This document shows, piece after piece, positions 9,727 through 18,326 of a stretch of DNA of 64,000 nt. A model generated the notes under the pieces. It ran no database searches. It was not told the origin of the DNA and was given only the letters and a program-made list of their open reading frames with translations. A program made the position numbers and the translations under genes. The DNA comes from Planctomycetota bacterium (GTDB taxonomy: Bacteria > Planctomycetota > Planctomycetia > Planctomycetales > Planctomycetaceae), in NCBI GenBank assembly GCA_018242525.1, contig JAFEBS010000024.1, positions 62,001-126,000 of the forward strand, in the 5' to 3' direction. Numbering within the stretch: position 1 is the stretch's first letter; every line of letters begins with the position of its first letter.

Positions 9727-11076
9727 ATGTTGAATGTCCAGGGAAAGAGGCACCGGTTCTGCGATGGGATCAGTCGCAGATCGCTGCTGAAGATTGGCGG
9801 ACTGGCAATGGGAGGGCTTTCGCTGCCCGACCTGCTGCGCCTCGAAGCGGCATCCGGCCAGAAGTCGCACAAGGCGGTGATCATGGTCTTCCTGTCCGGT
9901 GGTCCGCCGCATCAGGACATGGTCGATCTGAAGATGGATGCCCCGGTAGAAATTCGAGGCGAGTTCCAGCCGATTGCCACGCGGGTGCCAGGGATCGAAA
10001 TCTGTGAGCTGCTGCCGATGCTTGCACAGCGGACTGATCGTCTGGCGATCATTCGGTCGCTGGTCGGTTCCGAGGGACGCCACGCCGCGTTCCAGTGCAT
10101 GACCGGTCATAGCGTCAACGGTCAGCCAGCAGGAGGATGGCCATCCCTGGGAGCGGCTGTCTCCAAGATCCAGGGGCCCGTCGAATCCGGGACGTTGCCG
10201 TTCATTGGGTTGTCTCCGCGCATGAAAGGGGCCGCGTGGGCGGATCCCGGGCAGGCGGGGTTTGCAGGCCAGGCCCATGCGCCGTTTTCCCCCAACGCTG
10301 AACAGGCTCGGCTGGGTCTGACGGGAATCAGCGTGGAAAGCCTGCGCAGCCGCAGGCGGCTGCTGGATGAAATCGACCGAATGAAGCGCGAGGCGGAACA
10401 GAGCGGTGCACTGGTTGGACTGGACTCCCAGTACCAGGCTGCGTTCGGGATCCTGACTTCCAGCAAGCTCGTCGACGCATTGGACCTGGAACAGGAAGAT
10501 CCGCGCGTGCGCGACAGATACGGTCGCGGGGCACCGGAAAATGCCGGCTACGGCGATGCAGGCCCCTTGATGAATGAGTATCTGCTTGCCTCACGTCGTC
10601 TGGTGGAAGCGGGCGCACGAGTGGTCACGCTGGCATACGGGCGGTGGGACTGGCATGGACGACCGCATGGAACCAATTTTGAAAACGCCCGCGATCATTT
10701 TCCGGTACTCGATCAGGGCCTGACCGCGCTGCTGGATGACCTGCAGGATCGCGGGCTGGACAAGGATGTTTCCGTCATCGTCTGGGGCGAATTCGGACGG
10801 ACTCCCATGATCAACAAGAATGGCGGTCGAGACCACTGGCCGCAGGTGGCGTGTGCCATGCTGGCCGGAGGCGGAATGCGCACCGGGCAGGTGATTGGTT
10901 CCACCAATCGACTGGGTGAACACCCCAGGGAACGCCCGGTCCACTTCCAGGAAGTCTTTGCCACGCTGTACCGCTGCCTGGGAATCGATGTCAGTCGGAC
11001 AATGCTGCCAGATGTGTCGGGACGACCTCAATATCTGGTCGACCCCATCTACGAACCATTGCCGGAGTTGGTGTAA
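9727..11076 (+). CDS. DUF1501 domain protein (sulfatase-like fold)
   Basis: 449 aa. ATG 9727 is preceded by GGAG. DUF1501 proteins are abundant in planctomycetes and share the alkaline phosphatase/sulfatase fold. Visible signatures are the Tat-like N-terminus ISRRSLLKIGGLAMGG, VIMVFLSGGPPHQDMVDLK, GWDWHGRPHGTNFE-type text and WGEFGRTPMINKNGGRDHW near residues 350-370. Members are often paired with a DUF1549/DUF1553 cytochrome protein; none is adjacent here. The enzymatic activity is not established for the family. Exported by inference. Confidence 0.88.
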   Translation: MLNVQGKRHRFCDGISRRSLLKIGGLAMGGLSLPDLLRLEAASGQKSHKAVIMVFLSGGPPHQDMVDLKMDAPVEIRGEFQPIATRVPGIEICELLPMLAQRTDRLAIIRSLVGSEGRHAAFQCMTGHSVNGQPAGGWPSLGAAVSKIQGPVESGTLPFIGLSPRMKGAAWADPGQAGFAGQAHAPFSPNAEQARLGLTGISVESLRSRRRLLDEIDRMKREAEQSGALVGLDSQYQAAFGILTSSKLVDALDLEQEDPRVRDRYGRGAPENAGYGDAGPLMNEYLLASRRLVEAGARVVTLAYGRWDWHGRPHGTNFENARDHFPVLDQGLTALLDDLQDRGLDKDVSVIVWGEFGRTPMINKNGGRDHWPQVACAMLAGGGMRTGQVIGSTNRLGEHPRERPVHFQEVFATLYRCLGIDVSRTMLPDVSGRPQYLVDPIYEPLPELV

Positions 11077-11182
11077 CCTTCGTCAGGAATCCGCTTCATC
11101 TGGTGGGAGCACGAGCGCAGAATTCGTCTGCGCATCGGGCGGATGTCGTAAACGGTCATCGAATCTTAACGAAATCGCCCAT

Positions 11183-12085
11183 ATGCCGACCACACTTCAA
11201 TTGCAGCGACAGCGGACCCTGACTCATGGGAACGCCGTGTACTGGGTGGCGTATTCCAACGACGGCAAACGATTGGCAACCGCAAGTCTCGACAACTCCG
11301 TCCGCTTGTGGGACGTTGCAACCGGCGACCTTGTCGGCACACTGAAGGGGCATGGTGACGGGGTTGCCTTCGTCGCCTACCTTGCCGACGGACGGTTGGT
11401 CACGGCCAGCCTGGATCGAACCTTGAAATGCTGGCCAGCCGACGGCGGGGCCGCCCTGGCAACTTTCAGCGGGCACCAGGATTATTTGTCCTGCGCCGCC
11501 GCGGCAAAAACGGGAACCTTGCTGGCTTCCGGCAGTTTCGACAAGACAGTGCGTTTGTGGGACGCGCAAACGAACATGGCAGTGGCAGTGCTGACGGGCC
11601 ATGCAGGAAACCTGCAATGTGTGGCCATCAGCGGAGACAGTCAGCGAGTCGCCTCGGGCGGAGACGACAATTCCATCCGACTGTGGAACGTGGAAGCGAG
11701 GTCATTGTACAAATCGATCACCGGGCATTCACGGGCGGTCGAAGGACTGGCCTATTCGCCGGACGACAAGCTGCTCGCGTCCGCGAGTGCAGATGGAACA
11801 GTCCGTCTGTGGACCGCCAATGGCGACCCTGTGGCAACAATGGAAGCCGGTTCGGGACGAGTCAAGTCGGTCACGTTTTCGCCGGACGGTCGCTGGTTGG
11901 CGACAGGTGGGTCTGATGGAAATGTCCGAGTCTGGAATGTCGCGACAGCGACTCAGCAAGCGAATCAACCGGCTCACAAGAACACCGTTTATGGGGTTGC
12001 CTTCAGTCCCGACGGCAAATCGATCGCTTCAGCCGGGTTCGATCGTTCGATCCACCTCTGGTCGGTGAATGAACAGGATCCGTGA
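11183..12085 (+). CDS. WD40 repeat protein, seven blades
   Basis: 300 aa made almost entirely of seven WD40 repeats of about 41 residues, each ending in forms of RLWD (VRLWDV, KCWPAD, VRLWDA, IRLWNV, VRLWTA, VRVWNV, IHLWSV). This makes one closed beta-propeller, a protein-binding platform. No signal peptide. ATG 11183 begins just before the first blade but has no good ribosome site, so the start is uncertain. Directly downstream is a decayed STAND/formylglycine-enzyme gene; WD40 propellers commonly partner STAND ATPases, so this could be a surviving piece of a larger locus. Its partner is unknown. Confidence 0.82.
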   Translation: MPTTLQLQRQRTLTHGNAVYWVAYSNDGKRLATASLDNSVRLWDVATGDLVGTLKGHGDGVAFVAYLADGRLVTASLDRTLKCWPADGGAALATFSGHQDYLSCAAAAKTGTLLASGSFDKTVRLWDAQTNMAVAVLTGHAGNLQCVAISGDSQRVASGGDDNSIRLWNVEARSLYKSITGHSRAVEGLAYSPDDKLLASASADGTVRLWTANGDPVATMEAGSGRVKSVTFSPDGRWLATGGSDGNVRVWNVATATQQANQPAHKNTVYGVAFSPDGKSIASAGFDRSIHLWSVNEQDP

Positions 12086-12203
12086 GTGGCAACGATGAAC
12101 GAGGCCACCTCGATTGGTCGTCAGACGACAATTCCCGGGCGCGTGATGACGATAAAGAAAGTTCGATTGGTTGCAGTGACAACTCGTGTTACGCAATGCT
12201 TAA

Positions 12204-13070
12204 CAGCCTTTTAAGCGTGACACCGCCCTCTCAATCTCGCTCAACCGATTCTTCCCCAGGGAATTGCCTCCCAATCCTGCCAACGATACAAACGAGCAAC
12301 GACAGTTTGTCAAACAGACAGTGGCCGGGTTGGCGGAGGAAGGTAAAGTCATCTCCGTTCGACTGATCACACCGATTGATGCCGACAACAAGGGCAGTAC
12401 CGACACGGCATCCACACAGTCCGGCACAAAATACTATCAACTGACCCACGACTACCTCGTACGCTCACTGCGCGACTGGCTGACCCGGAAACAAAAAGAG
12501 ACTCGCAGGGGCCGGGCCGAATTACTGCTGGCGGATCGAGCCATTGTCTGGAATGCCCGCCCAGAGAACCGTCAGTTACCGTCGCTGGTGCAGTGGCTGC
12601 AGATCCGGTTCCTTACGACGAAGCAAACCTGGAACCCGGCCGAGCGAAAGATGATGCAGCGGGCAGGAAGGCTGCATCTATTGCACGGAGTCGCTGTCGC
12701 CGCGTTCCTGATGATGGCGAGCTTCGCAGGACTGGCGATCCGGGCCAGGACCGTCGAAACTCAGATGAGGACTCGCGCCGAAGGTCTGGTCCAGGCCGTC
12801 CTCAAAGCCGATACGGCTCAAGTACCGGCCATCATCTCAGACATGCGTGACTATCGTCGATGGACAGAACCATTGCTGCGCGTCGCCTTCGATCAGGCGT
12901 TGGCTCGAGTTTTTCGCGGAGGATCTTTCAAAGACGATGCGTCACTCGTCCGTTCTGCCTATCGAAACACGATGCCTCCCGATCAATCGTACAGTTACCT
13001 CGGGTTTCGGATCGCCAGGACGTTGTCAACCGCACAGTCCACCCATCAATCGCGAAATTCGGCGAAATAA
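12204..13070 (+). pseudogene. Remnant of a STAND-ATPase / formylglycine-generating-enzyme fusion
   Basis: The frame is open from a stop at 12201-12203 but has no credible start (only TTG 12264) and no ribosome site. Its first part resembles the end of a STAND ATPase module: FVKQTVAGLAEEGKVI, YYQLTHDYLVRSLRDWL, then a membrane segment near AVAAFLMMASFAGLAI and MRDYRRWTEPLL. It then jumps straight to the last strands of a formylglycine-generating/SUMF1 domain: VFRGGSF, VRSAYRN, LGFRIART. In planctomycete homologues I know, a long helical region and most of the SUMF domain separate these parts. I infer loss of the 5' end plus a large in-frame internal deletion. Confidence 0.7.
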
Positions 13071-13104
13071 TTTCTCCAGATGTCACCTGACGGAGTTTCA
13101 CAAC

Positions 13105-14580
13105 ATGTCACGTCGCCTGCTTGATTCTTACTTCGGCATCAGCCCAATTGAATCCGGGATCTCGCGCCGGGACCTGCTGCGGAGGGGACTCGCGACCGCG
13201 GCGGGGTTGCTGCTGTCTGCCTCTGAGAGCCGAGCGGACCAGCAACAGGGAAAAGGTCGGCGAGTGATCGTCGTCGGTGCCGGATTCGCCGGTCTGGCGT
13301 GCGCCTTCGAATTGATAAGCACGGGGTGTGAGGTCACGATCCTTGAGGCGCGGGATCGTATTGGCGGTCGAGTCCATTCGCTGGCCGATCTGGTCCCTGG
13401 AAAATTTGCCGAGGCGGGCGGGGAATTCCTGGGATCGAACCACCCAACCGTGATGAGCTATGCCGCCCGATTCCAGTTGGAACTGTTCGACATTCCCCAC
13501 GTCTCGGCAAAGATCCCGGCGCCAAGGGTCCTGAACGGTCGACGTCTGACCAGCGCCGAACTGAAAGAAACACGTGTGGATGTGGATCGAGCGTTGAGCC
13601 AATTGACGGAGGGAGCCCGGCCGGTTGTTCCGGACCAACCCTGGGAAACTCCTGACGCCAGGGCGTTGGATGCGCTGTCGACAGGTGACTGGATCAAGAG
13701 CCTGAGCATTTCTCCGCTGGCCAAAGAACTGGTCGCCGCTCAACTGACCGCCAACAACGCCGTGCCAGCGGAGGCACAAAGTCAACTTGGTAACCTGTCG
13801 CAGATTTGCGGAGGCGGCCTGGAACGATATTGGACGGACAGCGAACGGTACCAGTGTCGCGGCGGGAACAACCAATTCGCGAAAAAACTGGCCGAGGGGA
13901 TCAAGGACGAACGAATTCTGTTGAGTACACCGGTCACCAGGATTTCCACCAGTGACAAACTTGTCCAGGTGACCGCAGCTTCGGGAAGAACCTACGAGGC
14001 CGATGAAGTCGTGTTGTGTGTCCCACCGACCACATGGTCCAAGATTCACTTTGCTCCCGGTCTCCCGGAAACGCTGGCACCGCAGTTGGGAAAGGCGGTC
14101 AAGTTTCTGAATTCCGTTCGCGATCGCTTCTGGGAGCGTCACGACATGCGTCCCAGTTCCCAGTCCTATACGGGAACTGGCCACACCTGGTTGGGAACAG
14201 GAAATCAGAATCCAGCCGATCCGCGCGAGGTACTGATCAGCTTCATCAGCGGACCGACAGCCGAGAAATGGTCGAAGCATCCGACACAATCGCGGATCAA
14301 GGATTATCAAACGGAAGTTGCATTACTGCATCCGGGATTTCTCGATTCACTCGACACGACGACCTTCATGGATTGGCTCAGCGAACCCTGGACCAGGGCA
14401 GGATACTCGTTTCCCGCACCAGGGCAGATCACCACGCAGGGACCGATCATGCGCGAGGGAATCGGACGTCTGCATTTTGCCGGGGAACATACCTGCTACC
14501 AGTTCGTCGGCTACATGGAGGGTGGCTTGCATTCGGGTGTCGACGCCGCCAAGCGGATCTTGAATGTGAAGCGTGCCTGA
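13105..14580 (+). CDS. Flavin monoamine oxidase family protein, Tat-exported
   Basis: 491 aa. ATG 13105 follows CGGAG. A twin-arginine signal (GISRRDLLRRG, hydrophobic stretch, SESRA) directs export with FAD already bound. The dinucleotide fold is complete: VVGAGFAGLACAFEL, then ILEARDRIGGRVHS. The C-terminal FAD contact GRLHFAGEHT and GYMEGGLHSG are also present. It should oxidise an amine to an imine or aldehyde plus ammonia and hydrogen peroxide in the periplasm. Which amine is not evident. It stands alone, convergent with sufS. Confidence 0.88.
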   Translation: MSRRLLDSYFGISPIESGISRRDLLRRGLATAAGLLLSASESRADQQQGKGRRVIVVGAGFAGLACAFELISTGCEVTILEARDRIGGRVHSLADLVPGKFAEAGGEFLGSNHPTVMSYAARFQLELFDIPHVSAKIPAPRVLNGRRLTSAELKETRVDVDRALSQLTEGARPVVPDQPWETPDARALDALSTGDWIKSLSISPLAKELVAAQLTANNAVPAEAQSQLGNLSQICGGGLERYWTDSERYQCRGGNNQFAKKLAEGIKDERILLSTPVTRISTSDKLVQVTAASGRTYEADEVVLCVPPTTWSKIHFAPGLPETLAPQLGKAVKFLNSVRDRFWERHDMRPSSQSYTGTGHTWLGTGNQNPADPREVLISFISGPTAEKWSKHPTQSRIKDYQTEVALLHPGFLDSLDTTTFMDWLSEPWTRAGYSFPAPGQITTQGPIMREGIGRLHFAGEHTCYQFVGYMEGGLHSGVDAAKRILNVKRA

Positions 14581-14636
14581 CGATCGCCCGAAAAGCCTGT
14601 TCGATGCTGGCGTTTCCCGAATTCTCACGACTTCGG

Positions 14637-15890
14637 CTACTTTAATCGAAAGACTCTTCGGGCTCCCTGCACCGCTTCGACCAGGGCGTCGACTTCGGCC
14701 GGTGTATTGTAAAATGCCAGGCTGGCGCGGGCGGTGGCGGTCAGGTTTAGCAGTTCGTGCAACGGCATCGTGCAGTGGTGTCCGGCCCGGATGGCCACGC
14801 CACGGCGGTCAAGCAGGTCCGACAAATCGTGCGGGTGAACTCCGTCGACCGTGAAACTCAGGATCGCACCCTTGTGTTCCACCGCCGGACCGTGAATCTT
14901 TACGCCGGGGACTTGAGAGAGCTTTTCGTGAGCCTGAACTGACAGCAGGTGCTCATAGTGTCCGATCTTCGCCAACCCGATGGAATTGACATAATCGATG
15001 GCGGCACCCATTCCGACTGCCTGGATGAATGGACAAGTACCCGCCTCGAACTTGGCCGGGGGATCCGCCCAGGTCGATGAATCGAGAAACACTTCCCGGA
15101 TCATGTGGCCGCCCGCCAGGAACGGATCCATCGCTTCCAGCAATTGGCGTCGGGCATACAACACTCCGACCCCCGTGGGCCCGTACAGTTTGTGGCCCGA
15201 GAAGGCAAGAAAGTCGATTTGCGGGGAACGGACGTTCGTCAGTGCGTGCGGGACCGACTGGGCCCCATCGACGCAGATCAACGCGCCCACATCATGAGCC
15301 CGCCGTGCCAGTTCGTCGATCGGATTGATTGTCCCCAGGACATTGGACATGGCGGTGACGGCGATTAACTTCGTCTTGCGTGTCAGCAATTCGTCCAATT
15401 GGGACAGATCCAGTCGGCCGTCTGCCGTGAGCGGGATGTAACGCAACGTGGCTCCGGTCGCAGCGGCGGCCAGTTGCCACGGGACCAGATTGGCGTGATG
15501 TTCCATCGGGTTCACGAGGACTTCATCACCCGGCCGCAGGAATTTGCGTCCCCAACCGTGGGCGACAATGTTCAGTGACATCGTCGTGCCCGACGTGAAG
15601 ACGATTTCATCCGGCTCGTTCGCTCCGATAAACCGCTGCACCTTCTCGCGTGCCGACTCCAACTCGGTGGTCATCCGGTCGCCCAACTGGTGGATTCCGC
15701 GGTGGACATTCGAGTTGTATTGCTCATAGCACTCGACCACCTTGGCCACGACGCAGCGAGGTTTCTGCGCGGTCGCTGCGGTGTCGAGATACACCAGCGG
15801 CATGTCGCCGGACAGTCGCTGCTGCAGGATGGGGAAGTCGCGTCGAACGGCTTCGATGTCAAAGTCGGTGAAATTGGTCGTCATGTTCAA
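14637..15890 (-). CDS. sufS: Cysteine desulfurase SufS
   Basis: 417 aa, PLP-dependent class V aminotransferase fold. It takes sulfur from L-cysteine, leaving alanine, and hands it to the scaffold for iron-sulfur cluster assembly. Visible are the N-terminal LVYLDTAATAQKP, the PLP lysine in AFSGHKLYGPTG, and the persulfide cysteine near residue 373 in RAGHHCTMPLH. The short loop around that cysteine marks the SufS (group II) type. It begins 15 bases after the sufU stop, so the two are co-transcribed. SufU is its expected sulfur acceptor. Confidence 0.93.
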   Translation of the reverse strand: MNMTTNFTDFDIEAVRRDFPILQQRLSGDMPLVYLDTAATAQKPRCVVAKVVECYEQYNSNVHRGIHQLGDRMTTELESAREKVQRFIGANEPDEIVFTSGTTMSLNIVAHGWGRKFLRPGDEVLVNPMEHHANLVPWQLAAAATGATLRYIPLTADGRLDLSQLDELLTRKTKLIAVTAMSNVLGTINPIDELARRAHDVGALICVDGAQSVPHALTNVRSPQIDFLAFSGHKLYGPTGVGVLYARRQLLEAMDPFLAGGHMIREVFLDSSTWADPPAKFEAGTCPFIQAVGMGAAIDYVNSIGLAKIGHYEHLLSVQAHEKLSQVPGVKIHGPAVEHKGAILSFTVDGVHPHDLSDLLDRRGVAIRAGHHCTMPLHELLNLTATARASLAFYNTPAEVDALVEAVQGARRVFRLK

Positions 15891-15905
15891 ACCGTTCGGG
15901 GTGTA

Positions 15906-16316
15906 TCAGCCGGAACTGGCCGGTTCATCCGGCCCATCCAGCGAATACAGCATCGTCTTGAGGACTTTGAAGCCGAGCAGGCCACATTTCTGGCGGCTGG
16001 CGGTTAAACGGACTTTCAGCAGATCCAGCATCTGGGTGGCTTGAAAGTCCTTCAGTTCGTCGAGCGACTTCCCTTCGATCTGCTCACACAGAATCGATGC
16101 GGCGGCCTGGCTGATTGCACAGCCCTTGCCATCAAAGTACGCTTCCTTGACGCGGTTCTGGTCATCCAACAGCAATTCCACCGTGATCTGATCCCCGCAG
16201 ATCGGATTGCGATCCGAGTGCGAGCAGGTTGGATGTTCCAGGTGTCCTTTGTGATAGGGGGACTCAAAATGATCCAGGATGTGGTCGTCGTAAATATCCT
16301 CCAACGGTTCTGACAC
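15906..16316 (-). CDS. sufU: SufU-type iron-sulfur assembly protein
   Basis: 136 aa. The three conserved cysteines are present: PICGD (about C42), GKGCAIS (about C67) and RQKCG (about C111). They bind zinc or a nascent cluster and accept sulfur from SufS. Insertions relative to IscU and the pairing with sufS point to the SufU type. It sits between the TIM-barrel gene (15 bases upstream) and sufS (15 bases downstream). No sufB, sufC or sufD is in the window. Confidence 0.9.
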   Translation of the reverse strand: MSEPLEDIYDDHILDHFESPYHKGHLEHPTCSHSDRNPICGDQITVELLLDDQNRVKEAYFDGKGCAISQAAASILCEQIEGKSLDELKDFQATQMLDLLKVRLTASRQKCGLLGFKVLKTMLYSLDGPDEPASSG

Positions 16317-16331
16317 CGTCGCTCTCCTTCA

Positions 16332-17180
16332 CTAGAGAATCTGCGCCTTCAACCGTTGAAGCAGGGCCACAGCGGTTCCGATATCCCGCTTCTGCCGTTC
16401 TCGGTCATGCGCGATTTCGCGTTCGATCGTCAATGGTCCCTGGTATCCGACCTCTTTCAGTGTTCGCAAGTAGGTCTCCATGCCGACATCGCCATCACCC
16501 AGGGCGACTTCGCAACCCCATTCCTTGCCGCGCAGATCGGGAGCGGCCCAGGTAGCGTCCTTGCAATGGACGCTCCGGACCAGGTGACCGACCTTTTTCA
16601 ACGCTTCAATCGGGTTACCGGTTCCATACAGAATCATATTCGCCGGGTCGAAGTTGATGAAGAGGTTCGATCGCTCCACATCGTGAATAAATTCCAGCAG
16701 GTGATCGGCCGATTCCTGCCCGGTTTCCAGGTGCAGTTTCTGGCCGTTGGCGGCGACGTGGTCCAGCAGGTTGCGGGTGGCTTCAATCAAGCTCTTGTAG
16801 CTGGTTCCGGAACGGTCTGACGGGACAAAACCGACGTGCAGGCCGACGGTGTCGCAGCCCAGGATCCTGGCAAAGTCCGAGATCTCCTTCATCTCCTGAA
16901 TTCGCGCGGCGCGGGTCTCTTCGGGGACCAGTCCGACGGTTCGGGCCGTTGTGGGAATATCGGCGTAGCTTTCGCCCTCGAATCCGCCAAAGACGCAGGT
17001 GACAGTGATTCCGGCGGCCTTGGTGCGAGTCAGAAACGCGTCCGCGGCCGCCTGAGTCCGCGTAGCCTGGTGCGGCGCGTGGATCTGGACCGTGGGGATA
17101 CCGAGTTCCTGGGCAACATCCAGATGCACGCCCAATCCGGCATCGACTGACGTAAATACTCCGATCTGCCACGCTTGCAT
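16332..17180 (-). CDS. Sugar phosphate isomerase/epimerase (xylose-isomerase-like TIM barrel)
   Basis: 282 aa with the AP-endonuclease-2/xylose-isomerase-like barrel: QIHAPHQATRTQ, GCDTVGLHVGF, LHLETGQES, INFDPANMILYG, VHCKDATW and GDGDVGMETYLRTLKEVGY. The Glu, Asp and His positions match metal-binding sugar epimerases and isomerases. No signal peptide. It is first in a minus-strand operon with sufU and sufS, separated by 15 bases; no functional link to iron-sulfur assembly is obvious. Substrate unknown. Confidence 0.85.
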   Translation of the reverse strand: MQAWQIGVFTSVDAGLGVHLDVAQELGIPTVQIHAPHQATRTQAAADAFLTRTKAAGITVTCVFGGFEGESYADIPTTARTVGLVPEETRAARIQEMKEISDFARILGCDTVGLHVGFVPSDRSGTSYKSLIEATRNLLDHVAANGQKLHLETGQESADHLLEFIHDVERSNLFINFDPANMILYGTGNPIEALKKVGHLVRSVHCKDATWAAPDLRGKEWGCEVALGDGDVGMETYLRTLKEVGYQGPLTIEREIAHDRERQKRDIGTAVALLQRLKAQIL

Positions 17181-17324
17181 GAATTAATTCTCCAAGCGGG
17201 GACGGACAGGTGGATTCGGGGTTTACGAATCGGTACGGTCCCAACACTGAGACTCACTTTTTCGTACACTGACCGAACGGGCACCCAGCCTCCCCAGAAA
17301 ACGAGCGGTCGTTCAGGGTGGAAA

Positions 17325-17352
17325 TTGGCCGATTCATCGCCGATCATACGAT
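17325..17352 (+). promoter_or_regulatory. Possible promoter upstream of the FKBP gene
   Basis: TTGGCC (17325-17330), a 16-base spacer and TACGAT (17347-17352) resemble a sigma-70 pair about 60 bases before the FKBP start. Recognised by eye only. Confidence 0.3.
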
Positions 17353-17411
17353 GCCTGCTGGCGGCGTACCAGCCAGCGCCAGACTAACCGTTAACCGGAG
17401 TTACATTTACC

Positions 17412-18308
17412 ATGCCAGGCCGACTCGGCAGTCTGCTGCCGTTTCTCATTGTTTCCAGCGCCCTGCTGGGGTGTGATTCCGGTTCGTCTTTCAAAGATCC
17501 GAAGCCAAAGCCGGTTGTGTCTGCGCCCGGTCCCGCCGACAAGGACGCGCCGGAGGAATTTACGACCACGGAATCGGGGCTCAAGTACCGGATTCGACGA
17601 AAATCGGACGGAAAGAAACCGAGTCCCGAAAACATCATCAAAGTGAATTATCGGGGTTGGCTGGACGATGGAACAATTTTTGACACAACCTACGGGACCG
17701 GAGGAACGCCGAATTCCTTTGGTGTCAGCCATGTTGTCAAAGGCTTCACCGAAGGAATCCAGTTGATCGGAGAAGGCGGGATGATTGAATTGGAAATCCC
17801 GTATGAATTGGGTTATGGCACGATCGGATCCGCCCCGACCATTCCTCCCAAAGCGAGTTTGCATTTTCTGGTGGAATTGATCGAAGTTTCGGACCCCCCG
17901 ATATCCGCCCCGGTTCAAACACCCCACATGCACGGCCCAGCCACGCCCGGCGAAGTCGATGCCGATGCTCCGGAAGAGTTCACCACGACCCCTTCGGGCC
18001 TGAAGTACCGGATTCGTCGAAAATCTGATGGCAAGAAGCCGACGATGGCCAGCACTGTCACCGTTCACTATCGCGGCTGGCTCGACGACGGAAAAGAATT
18101 TGATGCATCTTACCCTCGCGGCGAAACGACCGAGTTTGCGCTCGCGGGCGTGATCAAGGGGTGGACCGAGGGACTGCAATTGATCGGCACTGGCGGCATG
18201 ATTGAGTTAGACATTCCGCCAGAATTGGGCTACGGCAGCACCGGGACTTCCGGGATTCCCCCCAATTCCCGACTGCATTTCATCGTGGAATTGATCAACG
18301 TCAAGTAG
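17412..18308 (+). CDS. Lipoprotein with two tandem FKBP peptidyl-prolyl isomerase domains
   Basis: 298 aa. The N-terminus is a lipoprotein signal ending in LLGC, so the protein is lipid-anchored outside the inner membrane. Two FKBP domains follow (about residues 45-160 and 185-297), each opening with the same segment, LKYRIRRKSDGKKP, and containing NYRGWLDDG or HYRGWLDDG, a VKGFTEG or IKGWTEG strand and ELGYG. FKBPs isomerise X-Pro bonds and assist folding of exported proteins. The two copies are still alike at DNA level around 17575-17620 and 17995-18040, so the duplication looks fairly recent. The LRR gene begins 18 bases downstream. Confidence 0.9.
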   Translation: MPGRLGSLLPFLIVSSALLGCDSGSSFKDPKPKPVVSAPGPADKDAPEEFTTTESGLKYRIRRKSDGKKPSPENIIKVNYRGWLDDGTIFDTTYGTGGTPNSFGVSHVVKGFTEGIQLIGEGGMIELEIPYELGYGTIGSAPTIPPKASLHFLVELIEVSDPPISAPVQTPHMHGPATPGEVDADAPEEFTTTPSGLKYRIRRKSDGKKPTMASTVTVHYRGWLDDGKEFDASYPRGETTEFALAGVIKGWTEGLQLIGTGGMIELDIPPELGYGSTGTSGIPPNSRLHFIVELINVK

Positions 18309-18326
18309 CCGGTCCAGAGGTTCCGC

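Noticed and set aside
13108..14310. 400-codon open frame on the minus strand
   Set aside because: Antisense to the amine oxidase, which has intact FAD-binding motifs.
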